Positions 23,819-37,900 of a stretch of 64,000 nt of DNA are shown here, in pieces (within the stretch, counting starts at the first letter, position 1; each line of letters starts with the position of its first letter). The DNA is from Saccharum officinarum (lineage: Eukaryota; Streptophyta; Magnoliopsida; Poales; Poaceae). The notes beneath the pieces were generated by a model that was given only the letters and a program-made list of their open reading frames with translations, ran no database searches and was not told the DNA's origin. A program made the position numbers and the translations under genes. The stretch lies in assembly GCA_020631735.1 (NCBI GenBank), contig CM036159.1, forward strand, positions 22,111,511 to 22,175,510, given 5' to 3'.

Positions 23819-26800
23819 ACCAACCCCCCTTAAAAGAATCTCGTCCCGAGATTCGGAGCAAGAACCAGAAAGGGGAAAACTTGATTTCGCTTCCAAAACT
23901 GAAATTACAAAGGAGATTACACGGCTTCGAAGACTGCGACACTCGGGGGTCTAGAGGCATCACGGCTAAGAACAAACTGATACAACTCACAACCTCTCTA
24001 GAAATCGACAAAGACGGGGACAGTGAAAGAGTAACAGGAAAACGATTATCCAGAACATGGCGTAGGCCCAGCAGATCCAGAAACAAGAGACCGAGAACTC
24101 AAACATCGTGAGCCCTACAGCCTAACTAACCAGAGATGACTTTGAACTTCTTCAAAGGAAACCAGATCCTTTCCGCTGAGCTACACCAACACCTTTGACT
24201 GACGTCCCTAGATCTGCGAGCGACGGCGGGATCACGTATCTCTGCCTCCAACTACTTCCTTCCCAACTGCTTCCCGAGCTTCTCCCACCTGAGCACAAAT
24301 GGAGAGGATCAATTCTGTGAGCTCTACTTCAGATCTGAAGGCGGGATGGAGGAGAGGAAAACAAGGTGGCATTTATAGACTGGTGGACGGAGGTGGTGGC
24401 GCAGCGCACCGAAAGTGGGGGGTGGCGTGGAGGGGAATCACCAGTGGGTCACAAGGTGGGGAACAACGTCGCCATGGTGCGCTCCCTGTGCGAGCTTGAG
24501 TGGGGAAAAGGAGAAAGGAGGGGATGGGATTCGCTCGGCAAGGGGGCGTGCGAGTGACACACCAGCGAGAAGGGAAACGAGAGAGAGAGGGGGGTCCGGT
24601 ACAGGAACGAGAGCGAGAATTCGAGAGCCGACAAGCGTGCCGGGGAAAGAGGGGCGTACAGTGCAATGGCGAGGCGAGTGCGGCGCCATGCTGCGGCCAC
24701 GCGAGCACGACTCACGTGGGCCCCGCCACCGCCGGCTTCCACAGGACACACAGCGACCGCGACCCGGCAAGTGTAGCACGGTCAGCGGGCACAGGGGCAA
24801 CGTCCAGTCAGGTGTTCCAAATACTCCAGACCACTGATGGCTATCCTTTCCTTGTCGCTCTTCTCTTTCTCCTTTTCCCTTTTGAATCCAGCTTGCACTA
24901 GCCTTTCATATAAACTGAGATTAGGACTTACATGTTTCTTCCAAAACCCCACTATCTCGGTCACAAATGTGAGAGTACTACTCCACCAACTCGCTGTGGA
25001 TTTCCCGCTAGAACACCAGGATATTTTTACCAAGGAGAATGTTTATAGCAAGGCAGTACTGCGGTGTAACTTGGTAAAAGTGCTTGGTCAACAACCTCGA
25101 TACCAGCGCGCGCCGAGTGGCACAACCATGCGGTCGCGATCCACAGGTGGCCCTCGGTTCCGTCGCGGCACCATAAGCTATTAACCAGGCAACTATTACC
25201 AACTTACTTGCAGTAAAAGCAGTGGGGTCATAGACCACAGAATTAGAAAAGGTAGTGCAAGGAAATTCAGACAACAAAGGCTCCTTTTCAAAACAAGGAA
25301 CAAAGAAATTAAATCCCAAGGCGGATTTAAATCAAGGGGATTCAAGTGTTCTACTGGGACATCCACAATTAGTTGATACAGTATCCTCTGTCATCCAATC
25401 GCGGCTGATCCGTTGTATCTGAAAACTGTTCCTCTTGCAGCCTGCTTTCGGTCACCTCAAGAACACTAATCACGTCTATCACGGCTGAAAGGCAACTCGA
25501 CGTAAACAACACAACGGATAAGCAAACACTCATTCCAACGATCATACACAGGTGCAACATACAGGCACTCACTCTCTCGTACTCGACACATCACTTGCAT
25601 CTTACGACTAGATGGCCCTAACAACTCGAACGAAAGACAACGGAAGGATTACAACACTGGAGGACCACGATGAAAACACTACCAGCTACGGTTACATCTC
25701 TCCTAGGACGACTAATCCACTTCGTCAGGGCGAACGACTTCATTCCGGGGCTCTTGGGGCTCTTCTGCTGCACTGAGCTGTGGATCCGCTTCTTCTCCTG
25801 GCAGTGGTTGGGTGAGGGGAAAGAAAGGCTCTAACTCTGAGACTTCTATGGGTGGAGGTGCTAGCGGTACAGCAACACCAGTCCTCCTTCTCTCCAGCGG
25901 ATGGATAGGGATTCCCTCCAAGATTAAGGGTTCCTGCCCTTCCGTGGCGAGTGTTCTCCGCTTGGCCCTTGTGGCAAGATAGGCGTCCTCTAGCTCCTAG
26001 GCATGACGGTCTTGATCCACCTGGACGGCTTCCGCCATGGCCGCCTCTCGACTCTCCGTGGCTGCTAGATTGGCATGGGCTTCAGCAAGCTGCACTTCGA
26101 GCATCTTGGAGAAGATCGCGGCTTCCTCAGCTCGGCGGAGACACTCCCTTAGCTCCGAGGCCTGCCGGTCGTACTGCTCATCCAGGGCCAGCAAGTACGA
26201 GGTCAGGTGCACCAAGGTCGGGTTGTCCTCTTGCACGTCTGGACCTTGCAAAGCCTCCATGCGGGCCTTCCATACCCGCCGATTCTTGTCCCAAGGGGGA
26301 AAGAACCGCATGGGGGTACGAGCAATGGGCCCTTCATAGATCTGGCAGAGATGCCGCAAGGCTTTGCGGGCCGCAATTTGGTAGGTGTCGCCGAAGCGAA
26401 ACCCGGTTGCGGTCACATTCCAGGCTTCAGTGACGTCGGGAAACTCCTCCCTCTTACCAATGTAGACGGTGACCTTGCATCGCTCAGTGCCACGCTTCAA
26501 GTACTCACGGCCCTCATACTCGGGACGCTCCCGAACACCAAGTCTTTGGAGGGTGGCATACAGGATTTTGGGAAAACCCTCGGTGTTTAGGCAGTAGCTG
26601 CTAACCCAAACTCCTGTCATCCTTGGTGGGTGGTGAGTGGTGGTTACAAGAAAGGCTTGAAGAGAAGTCGGCTCAAGGGAGAAGGGCTGAGTGAGCTGGG
26701 ATGCACCGAAGGGTGATACCCAGTGACAGGTCTTGGCTCCCTTTTAAAGGCAGAGCGGCCAGTGGTCCTGTCGCAGTCCACCCTCGAGCCATGCACGGGG

Positions 26801-27358
26801 GCCAGTAAACCTGAACAGCAAGATCTTCACACGCTTACGACGCGCAGTGACCGAGGTCATAAAGAATTAGTACGACTGTAAGGCAGAGGTTCGACAAGGG
26901 CGCAGAAAAGGGGGGGTACGACAACATATGGGCTAGACAGGCGTGAACCACAAGCATGCGCGGCGCGAGACTGCAGCACCATCGTGGCTACACTAACAAA
27001 GACTGGTCGACCTCAACACTATTGCACAACAGCGTATGCAAGAATGCACGTCCTATCCGTCCTCACACTGTTACCGACATATAGGGCAACCGTTCTCAGA
27101 GTTTTGGCACATCGTGCTCTCCCTGAAGCTAGTCGATGCTAGCGAACTAGGCACGGGGTTAGGGTACCTGCAGAGACTTGATTAAGCCTAACTAGGTCAG
27201 CAGAGTGCCATCTATCCTGAATACATAACAATAGTAATAGGGCTACTTATATACTTCGCATGCAAACGTCCTAACTTTTTGAAAAGAATTCGTTGTCAAA
27301 TTTTAATTTAGAAAGGATTTTTGAAGCTTTATTGTCTCATTTATGCTCTGATACCACC
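23819..27358 (-). mobile_element. Internal domain, array copy 2
   Basis: 3540 bp, bounded by the polypurine tract just above 23818 and the primer site just below 27359. Same layout as copy 1, with scattered substitutions and indels. It carries the ORF at 25712-26620. Confidence 0.88.
25712..26620 (-). pseudogene. Retroelement ORF (dsRBD-like plus coiled coil), copy 2, one TAG
   Basis: This is the best preserved length: 303 codons including the stop, in one frame throughout. The break is one internal TAG at 25997-25999, where copies 1 and 3 have CAG (Gln). The dsRNA-binding-like segment is complete here (PEYEGREY, CKVTVYIG, AARKALRHL), as is the coiled coil up to the stop. The distal 69 codons stay open to DEVD. 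No zinc knuckle, protease or polymerase motif is present. Confidence 0.75.
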
Positions 27359-30300
27359 TGTGGCAGAACCGCCTAATCTAATGCCCTCCCAAGAGTACTC
27401 GTCTTCCATTAGACCCTAAGTACTCAAGGAAGAACACTAAGCTAAGTGATTCTGTCGAGCACACCGTAAGGGAGAACTCGAAGATCCACATTTTTACATC
27501 AGGATCACAAATGAGAGAGTAAAGCTTACAAAATTCTTACCATTTCTTACCTCACTTTTAGAACATCAGAGTGATTCATTAAGTAGTTATAACAGCGGAA
27601 CATAAAACATTATCAGAGTTCAGCGGAAATGAAACCATTTAATGACTAGTTGAGCATTTACATGAAGAAGGTCTAATTGCATGAAGTGATAACAAGTTAA
27701 TAATATTTTTCCCTTGTAAAACTTTTGGTGAGAGTTTTAATAAATAAACTCTACTCCGCATCGCAAAGGAATTCCTCGCTGAGCCCACCAGGAGGTTTCC
27801 ACACACAAGTGTCAGCTTATCAGCACCTGTCACCTGCAACAGGGTAGATCAAACCCTGAGTACTCAATTGTACTCCGCAAGACTTACCCATCAGGAGGAA
27901 AGAAAAAGACTCCAAGGATTATGCAAGACTTTCTGGCTTGTGGGTTTCTTGTTTGCAAGAAGCAGCGCTAAAGGTGTATCCTTAATTTGTTACTTTTAAT
28001 AGCCGTATTTTGTTCTTATCCAATCTTCTATGTAAGCACCTGGTCTATAATCAAGTAGGGTTGAGCAATCAGAAACCATTTCTTCATCTTTCCACTGTCA
28101 GTTCTTACTACGATGCCAGAGCATAGTCAAGCCGTACCGTCACGCAGAAACGGCGATTCGCGAATCAATATGCCCAGCTGGGTGCCCCAAAAACACACGT
28201 CTTGCTTATACCCCGGGCACAAGCAAGACCAACCTGTTCCACTCCTGTCAAGGGGTCCAGGTCCCCGTCCAAGCTCGGACTCTAAGCCCCCAACACTGCA
28301 GGCCCGGCCTCAGTATGGTGCTTAGACCTCCTCAACCCAATATATATAACCACCCTAAGAAGCCGGTCCGGAAAGAGCCAGAACCCATGACAAGAGAGAA
28401 ACAAGTCTTCCTAGCCAAATGCAACCAGAGCCCCGCTCTGTTGCCCAACCAGGTCCAAGTCCATCCAACCCGTTCCGCCTGGTCTCCAATTATCCATATA
28501 CATTTATATTCCATGTGATAGTAACATGATACTAATAGTAACAATATTATAATTCCTATCTCTCGCGAGTGACAGGCAATCACTCGACTTCTACCGGAGT
28601 CCTGTAGCATAGCATTCTACACGATCCTGTCATACTAGTAAGACTCATGGGATCAAGATATATATGCAAGTGGGTTTCATTCAACTCCTTAAAACTTAAT
28701 GCACAAGCATAGAATAAAGTGCAGAATAATAGGGGTTATGCACCGGGGCTTGCCTGGGTAAGAATATAACCAAGTTAGCACACCATCACGGCGCGATCAT
28801 CAAGACACCACCTTTCTGCTACTCCAGTCGACTCCACGATCCATCGTCGTCCCTATATGATATGCAATGTGGTGCAACGGAAACGTAAATAATCAACGGC
28901 TACTGAAGTACTTAAGATACGAGTACGCCTCTCGGGCTAACGAACTAGCTCATCGACTAACGCACTAGGCCACGTATCTACATTACCAAGTAATGAGCTA
29001 TTTTCCAAAGGGTATCCTAGTTCTACCCACCCAAAGTTTCACTTTACTTATATTGTTGGTTTAATATTTATTAGAACTAAGGCTCATTAGCGACCTTAGC
29101 CACTAATTATCCTGAAGCTACACAATCACAGTGAGTACCTACTATTGCATGGAGCCTACTGTACAAAATTCAGATTCAACAGTACTACCAATTTATCATG
29201 GAAAATCCTACAACTTGACATTTTTACGATATCAATTACCTTAAATTAATTATATAGCTTCCAAGAATATTATCACACCATGTGAACCAAATATACTAAC
29301 AGGTAGATCATGATTTTAGGAGACTAGCAAAACTGGTTTCACTATTTTTGGATCCTTATACTATTTTATATTGATCCTACAAGTTTACGTCAGGAACTAA
29401 TTAGAAAAACTTAAGAAATAAAAGGGCCAGTGGTCACAAAACAGCCCAGCGACACCCTGCGGCCCGCGCGGGAGCGCAAGGCGCAGCGGCCCGGCTACGG
29501 CCTACCCCCGGTGAGCCGGCCCGGCAGCAAACGTGGCCCACGCGGCGCAGCCGCGCCAGCAGGCCGGCCCAACTAGGCTCGATCCGAACGCGAGCTGCGC
29601 GTTTTGCAAAAAGAACCTCCGATTTCGCTAAATGAACCCGCAGTCCTACGCACACTATTCCGGTGAGTCACGAAACATGCATTGAGAACCCTGTAAAACT
29701 TCTATTTACCTTTCTCACCCCTTTTTCCTCTCTCCGTTCATAGAAGCGAAGCAGAGGATGTGGCGGGGAGGCAGCCGCCGGCCAACTCCCGGCGGGATGG
29801 GGCTTGGCGAAGGCGGAGGACAGGCCGACGACCTGAGAGGGGCCAGGGCACACCAGGGGGTGGCCACAGCCTCGTCGGAGATGGCTCGGTGCTGTCCAGC
29901 CGCGGCCGCCGGCGGCCAGAGCAACGGCGGCAGGCGGAAACGGCGCTGTGGGGCGCGACGGAGCCGAGGGAGGAGTACGGAAGGGATAGCGCGCGTAGGG
30001 GAAGGTAGCGGCGGTAGCGACTCAGCCTGGCGCAACCGGTGGCGGCATGGCCACGCACGCGACCGCCACCGCAGGTGGCTGCACAGCGGCGACCGTGTAG
30101 CCGGCGGCTCCCGGCCTGGCTGAGGCGCCTCAGGCGGAGAAGGTAACGAGGCGTAGGTGAAGGGGTACTCGCTAGGCGCGGGGAGGGACGGAGAGCCGGG
30201 AACGGCGGTGGCGGTGACGGCTCGGCCCGGGGCGGCTCGGACGCACAAGCTGCGGCGGCGCGTGGACGGCCAGCGGCCTGACCGCGTGCGCGCGCGGCGG

Positions 30301-31451
30301 CGGTCCGAGCAGGGGCCGCGGCAACTCCTGGCGACGTGGCTTAGCGGGAAGGCACAGCGGCCCAAAGCGGAGCAGGTGGAGGCTTGCGACGATGGAAGCA
30401 AGGTGCTAAAACACGGGACCGACGGTGAGGCCCTGACCGGCCGTGGCGGAGAGCAGAGCGAGGGATAGGTCAAGAGCAAGGGCGAGCAGAGGGCGCGAGG
30501 GTGAGCGGAGCCCCGGCCTCCACTTGAGCGTGCTCGAAGGGGGGGGGGTAGGGCGGCAAGGCCGCAGTGGCGCAGCTCCGATGACATGACCAGACGCGGT
30601 CCTCGCCACGGCCGCGTGCACGCCACGGTGACTACGGTCACAGGCCGAGCACTAGCGAGCGTTGACGTGCACGAAAAATAAAGCGGAACAAAAGGCCACA
30701 AACAAGCTCGACTATGCCCACTCAACTCCAAGAACCCCCAGTCGACACTATCACCATGCTAAGGAGACAACACACTCGCCCAGAGGGTCACCAGACCGGA
30801 AACTAGGAGTACGCCAACCTGGGTTTGTCGTGCCGAACGTCAGTTCGTGAATCGAACCCGAGACACAGTGCAACGCGGGTTCTAGGCAGTTAGGGCAATT
30901 TTTACGAAGGCAACGTGACACCCAACATGCCTGCCACCGAAACCAAAACCACGTGCTCGCTTAGACGCAACCAACTGTGCGAAAACGTGATGTTAGTGCT
31001 TAACCATTTTTGTTAGAATTTAAATGCCAAAACGGCACTGCCAACGCCTCTTCCGGTCTTAGACGAGATCTAGAGTTGAGTCCGGATTGAATTTCGAGTT
31101 TGATTTTGAGTTGCAAAATACTAGTTAACAATATTTATTTTCAAAAATGAAAGTTGTATTTTCATCTGCTCGACTTGCACTTCAAAATTTTATTAAGTAC
31201 TACATACGATGGTATTTTTATTTTTGTTTAAAAAAATCGTTTCTCCCGCCAAAATAATTCAAACAACATATTGTTCTATTTTCCTAATTAGGGTCTCATT
31301 AGCAGATTTTTCTCATAAAACCAATTACCAACATTCATTGTTTATCATTTCCTGCGAGGTCAAATTTTTAAAACCCGAAAACTTGTTTACTTAATTTCTT
31401 TTAGATCTCAACCGCGGTGCTAAGCGAGCCTGTAACACCAGGGGTGTTACA
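27359..31451 (-). repeat. LTR shared by array copies 2 and 3
   Basis: A 4093-bp LTR with the same ends as the others. The hairpin module lies at 27834-27887. The homopolymer G run near 30540 is longer than in the neighbouring LTRs. Like the 19728 LTR it lacks the 89-bp segment seen at 36046-36134. Confidence 0.88.
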
Positions 31452-34400
31452 ACCAACCCCCCTTAAAAGAATCTCATCCCGAGATTCGGAGCAAGAACCA
31501 GAAAGGGGAAAACTTGATTTCGCTTCCAAAACTGAAATTACAAAGGAGATTACACGGCTTCGAAGACTGCGACACTCGGGGGTCTAGAGGCATCACGGCT
31601 AAGAACAAACTGATACAACTCACAACCTCTCTAGAAATCGACAAAGACGGGGACAGTGAAAGAGTAATAGGAAAACGATTATCCAGAACATGGCGTAGGC
31701 CCAGCAGATCCAGAAATAAGAGACCGAGAACTCAAACATCGTGAGCCCTACAGCCTAACTAACCAGAGATGACTTTGAACTTCTTCAAAGGAAACCAGAT
31801 CCTTTCCGCCGAGCTACACCAACACCTTTGACTGATGTCCCTAGATCTGCGAGCGATGGTGGGATCACGTATCTCTGCCTCCAACTACTTCCTTCCCAAC
31901 TGCTTCCCGAGCTTCTCCCACCTGAGCACAAATGGAGAGGATCAATTCTGTGAGCTCTACTTCAGATCTGAAGGCGGGATGAAGGAGAGGCAAACAAGGT
32001 GGCATTTATAGACTGGTGGACAGAGGTGGTGGCGCAGCGCACCGAAAGTGGGGGTGGCGTGGAGGGGAATCACCAGTGGGTCACAAGGTGGGGAACAACG
32101 TCGCCATGGTGCGCTCCCTGTGCGAGCTTGAGTGGGGAAAAGGAGAAAGGAGGGGATGGGATTCGCTCGGCAAGGGGGCGTGCGAGTGACACACCAGCGA
32201 GAAGGGAAACGAGAGAGAGAGGGGGGGTCCGGTACAGGAACGAGAGCGAGAATTCGAGAGCCGACAAGCGTGCCGGGGAAAGAGGGGCGTACAGTGCAAT
32301 GGCGAGGCGAGTGCGGTGCCATGCTGCGGCCACGCGAGCACGACTCACGTGGGCCCCGCCACCGCCGGCTTCCACAGGACACACAGCGACCGCGACCCGG
32401 CAAGTGTAGCATGGTCAACGGGCACAGGGGCAACGTCCAGTCAGGTGTTCCAAATACTCCAGACCACTGATGGCTATCCTTTCCTTGTCGCTCTTCTCTT
32501 TCTCCTTTTCCCTTTTGAATCCAGCTTGCACTAGCCTTTCATATAAACTGAGATTAGGACTTACATGTTTCTTCCAAAACCCCACTATCTCGGTCACAAA
32601 TGTGAGAGTACTACTCCACCAACTCGCTGTGGATTTCCCGCTAGAACACTAGGATATTTTTACCAAGGAGAATGTTTATAGCAAGGCAGTACTGCGGTGT
32701 AACTTGGTAAAAGTGCTTGGTCAACAACCTCGATACCAGCGCGCGCCGAGTGGCACAACCATGCGGTCGCGATCCACAGGTGGCCCTCGGTTCCATCGCG
32801 GCACCATAAGCTATTAACCAGGCAACTATTACCAACTTACTTGCAGTAAAAGCAGTGGGGTCATAGACCACAGAATTAGAAAAGGTAGTGCAAGGAAATT
32901 CAGACAATAAAGGCTCCTTTTCAAAACAAGGAACAAAGAAATTAAATCCCAAGGCGGATTTAAATCAAGGGGATTCAAGTGTTCTACTGGGACATCCACA
33001 ATTAGTTGATACAGTATCCTCTGTCATCCAATCGCGGCTGATCCGTTGTATCTGAAAACTATTCCTCTTGCAGCCTGCTTTCGGTCACCTCAAGAACACT
33101 AATCACGTCTATCACGGCTGAAAGGCAACTCGACGTAAACAACACAACGGATAAGCAAACACTCATTCCAACGATCATACACAGGTGCAACATACAGGCA
33201 CTCACTCTCTCGTACTCGACACATCACTTGCATCTTACGACTAGATGGCCCTAACAACTCGAACGAAAGACAACGGAAGGATTACAACACTAGAGGACCA
33301 CGATGAAAACACTACCAGCTACGGTTACATCTCTCCTAGGACGACTAATCCACTTCGTTAGGGCGAACGACTTCATTCCGGGGCTCTTAGGGCTCTTCTG
33401 CTGCACTGAGCTGCGGATCCGCTTCTTCTCCTGGCAGTGGCTAGGTGAGGGGAAATAAAGGCTCTAACTCTGAGACTTCCGTGGGTGGAGGTGCTGGCGT
33501 TACAGCAACACCAGTCCTTCTCTCCAGCGGATGGACAGGGATTCCCTCCAAGATTAAGGGTTCCTACCCATCCGTGGCGAGTGTTCTCCGCTTGGCCCTT
33601 GTGGCAAGATAGGCATCCTCTAGCTCCTGGGCATGACGGTCTTGATCCACCTGGACGGCTTCCGCCATGGCCGCCTCTCGACTCTCCGTGGCTGCTAGAT
33701 TGGCATGGGCTTCAGCAAGCTGCACTTCGAGCATCTTGGAGAAGATCGCGGCTTCCTCAGCTCGGCGGAGACACTCCCTTAGCTCCGAGGCCTGCTGGTC
33801 GTACTGCTCATCCAGGGCCAGCAAGTACGAGGTCAGGTGCACCAAGGTCAGGTTGTCCTCTTGCACGTCTGGACCTTGCAAAGCCTCCATGCGGGCCTTC
33901 CATACCCGCCGATTCTTGTCCCAAGGGGGAAAGAACCGCATGGGGGTACGAGCAATGGGCCCTTCATAGATCTGGCAGAGATGCCGCAAGGCTTTGCGGG
34001 CCGCAATTTGGTAGGTGTCGCCGAAGTGAAACCCGGTTGCGGTCACATTCCAGGCTTCAGTGACGTCGGGAAACTCCTCCCTCTTACCAATGTAGACGGT
34101 GACCTTGCATCGCTCAGTGCCACGCTTCAAGTACTCACGGCCCTCATACTCGGGACGCTCCCGAACACCAAGTCTTTGGAGGGTGGCATACAGGATTTTG
34201 GGAAAACCCTCGGTGTTTAGGCAGTAGCTGCTAACCCAAACTCCTGTCATCCTTGGTGGGTGGTGAGTGGTGGTTACAAGAAAGGCTTGAAGAGAAGTCG
34301 GCTCAAGGGAGAAGGGCTGAGTGAGCTGGGATGCACCGAAGGGTGATACCCAGTGACAGGTCTTGGCTCCCTTTTAAAGGCAGAGCGGCCAGTGGTCCTG

Positions 34401-34987
34401 TCGCAGTCCACCCTCGAGCCATGCACGGGGGCCAGTAAACCTGAACAGCAAGATCTTCACACGCGCACGACGCGCAGTGACCGAGGTCATAAAGAATTAG
34501 TACGACTGTAAGGCAGAGGTTCGACAAGGGCGCAGAAAAGGGGGGTACGACAACATATGGGCTAGACAGGCGTGAACCACAAGCGTGCGCGGCGCGAGAC
34601 TGCAGCACCATCGTGGCTACACTAACAAAGACTGGTCGACCTCAACACTATTGCACAACAGCGTATGCAAGAATGCACGTCCTATCCGTCCTCACACTGT
34701 TACCGACATATAGGGCAACCGTTCTCAGAGTTTTGGCACATCGTGCTCTCCCTGAAGCTAGTCGATGCTAGCGAACTAGGCACGGGGTTAGGGTACCTGC
34801 AGAGACTTGATTAAGCCTAACTAGGTCAGCAGAGTGCCATCTATCCTGAATACATAACAATAGTAATAGGGCTACTTATATACTTCGCATGCAAACGTCC
34901 TAACTTTTTGAAAAGAATTCGTTATCAAATTTTAATTTAGAAAGGATTTTTGAAGCTTTATTGTCTCATTTATGCTCTGATACCACC
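31452..34987 (-). mobile_element. Internal domain, array copy 3
   Basis: 3536 bp with a polypurine tract and primer site at the same relative places. It has several private changes, for example CTCATCCCGAG in place of CTCGTCCCGAG near 31472. It carries the ORF at 33345-34250. Confidence 0.88.
33345..34250 (-). pseudogene. Retroelement ORF (dsRBD-like plus coiled coil), copy 3, one TAG
   Basis: 302 codons including the stop. It is one codon shorter than copy 2 through an in-frame 3-bp deletion near 33517. The break is a TAG at about 33564-33566 where the other copies read CAG, 228 codons from the start. The N-terminal segment carries R-to-H and R-to-Q type substitutions relative to copy 2 but keeps the conserved pattern. 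The C-terminal phrase is NEVD rather than DEVD. Confidence 0.75.
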
Positions 34988-37900
34988 TGTGGCAGAACCG
35001 CCTAATCTAATGCCCTCCCAAGAGTACTCGTCTTTCATTAGACCCTAAGTACTCAAGGAAGAACACTAAGCTAAGTGATTCTGTCGAGCACACCGTAAGG
35101 GAGAACTCGAAGATCCACATTTTTACATCAGGATCACAAATGAGAGAGTAAAGCTTACAAAATTCTTACCATTTCTTACGTCACTTTTAGAACATCAGAG
35201 TGATTCATTAAGTAGTTATAACAGCGGAACATAAAACATTATCAGAGTTCAGCGGAAATGAAACCATTTAATGACTAGTTGAGCATTTACATGAAGAAGG
35301 TCTAATTGCATGAAGTGATAACAAGTTAATAATATTTTTCCCTTGTAAAACTTTTGGTGAGAGTTTTAATAAATAAACTCTACTCCGCATCGCAAAGGAA
35401 TTCCTCGCTGAGCCCACCAGGAGGTTTCCACACACAAGTGTCAGCTTATCAGCACCTGTCACCTGCAACAGGGTAGATCAAACCCTGAGTACTCAATTGT
35501 ACTCCACAAGACTTACCCGTCAGGAGGAAAGAAAAAGACTCCAAGGATTATGCAAGACTTTCTGGCATGTGGGTTTCTTGTTTGCAAGAAGCAGCGCTAA
35601 AGGTGTATCCTTAATTTGTTACTTTTAATAGCCATATTTTGTTCTTATCCAATCTTCTATGTAAGCACCTGGTCTATAATCAAGTAGGGTTGAGCAATCA
35701 GAAACCATTTCTTCATCTTTCCACTGCCAGTTCTTACTACGATGCCAGAGCGTAGTCAAGCCGTACCGTCACGCAGAAATGGCGATTCGCGAATCAATAT
35801 GCCCAGCTGGGTGCCCCAAAAACACACGTCTTGCTTATACCCCGGGCACAAGCAAGACCAACCCGTTCCACTCCTGTCAAGGGGTCCAGGTCCCCATCCA
35901 AGCTCGGACTCTAAGCCCCCAACACTGCAGGCCCGACCTCAGTATGGTGCTTAGACCTCCTCAATCCAATATATATAACCACCCTAAGAAGCCGGTCCGG
36001 AAAGAGCCGGAACCCATGACAAGAGAGAAACAAGTCTTCCTAGCCCCCATCCGCTAGTATATGCTCGGGACAATAAATCTGTGACTTGACCAGGGTCCAT
36101 GCAACGAACGGTCCTTAATTGACATAGGCGGAACAAATGCAACCAGAGCCCCGCTCTGTTGCCCAACCAGGTCCAAGTCCATCCAACCCGTTCTGCCTGG
36201 TTTCCAATTATCCATATACATTTATATTCCATGTGATAGTAACATGATACTAATAGTAACAATATTATAATTCCTATCTCTCGCGAGTGACAGGCAATCA
36301 CTCGACTTCTACCGGAGTCCTGTAGCATAGCATTCTACACGATCCTGTCATACTAGTAAGACTCATGGGATCAAGATATATATGCAAGTGGGTTTCATTC
36401 AACTCCTTAAAACTTAATGCACAAGCATAGAATAAAGTGCAGAATAATAGGGGTTATGCACCGGGGCTTGCCTGGGTAAGAATATAACCAAGTTAGCACA
36501 CCATCATGGCGCGATCATCAAGACACCACCTTTCTGCTACTCCAGTCGACTCTACGATCCATCGTCGTCCCTATATGATATGCAATGTGGTGCAACGGAA
36601 ACGTAAATAATCAATGGCTACTGAAGTACTTAAGATACGAGTACGCCTCTCGGGCTAACGAACTAGCTCATCGACTAACGCACTAGGCCACGTATCTACA
36701 TTACCAAGTAATGAACTATTTTCCAAAGGGTATCCTAGTTCTACCCACCCAAAGTTTTACTTTACTTATATTGTTGGTTTAATATTTATTAGAACTAAGG
36801 CTCATTAGCGACCTTAGCCACTAATTATCCTGAAGCTACACAATCACAGTGAGTACCTACTATTGCATGGAGCCTACTGTACAAAATTTAGATTCAACAG
36901 TACTACCAATTAATCATGGAAAATCCTACAACTTGACATTTTTACGATATCAATTACCTTAAATTAATTATATAGCTTCCAAGAATATTATCACACCATG
37001 TGAACCAAATATACTAACAGGTAGATCATGATTTTAGGAGACTAGCAAAACTGGTTTCACTATTTTTGGATCCTTATACTATTTTATATTGATCCTACAA
37101 GTTTACGTCAGGAACTAATTAGAAAAACTTAAGAAATAAAAGGGCCAGTGGTCACAAAACAGCCCAGCGACACCCTGCGGCCCGCGCGGGAGCGCAAGGC
37201 GCAGCGGCCCGGCTACGGCCTACCCCCGGTGAGCCGGCCCAGTAGCAAATGTGGCCCACGCGGCGCAGCCGCGCCAGCAGGCCGGCCCAGCTAGGCTCGA
37301 TCCGAACGCGAGCTGCGCGTTTTGCAAAAAGAACCTCCGATTTCGCTAAATGAACCCACAGTCCTACGCACACTATTCTGGTGAGTCACGAAACATGCAT
37401 TGAGAACCCTGTAAAACTTCTATTTACCTTTCTCACCCCTTTTTCCTCTCTCCGTTCATAGAAGCGAAGCAGAGGATGTGGCGGGGAGGCAGCCGCCAGC
37501 CAACTCCCGGCGGGATGGGGCTTGGCGAAGGCGGAGGGCAGGCCGACGACCTGAGAGGGACCAGGGCGCACCAGGGGGTGGCCACAGCCTCATCGGAGAT
37601 GGCTCGGTGCTGTCTAGCCGCGGTCGCCGGCGGCCAGAGCAACGGCGGCAGGCGAAAATGGCGCTGCGGAGCGCGGCAGAGCCGAGGGAGGAGTACGGAA
37701 GGGATAGCGCGCGTAGGGGAAGGTAGCGGTGGTAGCGACTCAGCCTGGCGCAACCGGTGGCGGCATGGCCACGCACGCGACCGCCACCGCAGGTGGCTGC
37801 ACAGCGGCGACCGTGTAGCCGGCGGCTCCCGGCCTGGCTGAGGCGCCTCAGGCGGAGAAGGTAACGAGGCGTAGGTGAAGGGGTACTCGCTAGGCGCGGG

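Noticed and set aside
29715..30731. Long GC-rich minus-strand frame (338 codons), also at 22083-22988 and 37433-38275
   Set aside because: It lies inside LTRs, is Arg/Ser/Pro-rich without domains, differs in length between copies through frame changes, and overlaps equally open frames on the other strand. It is composition-driven.
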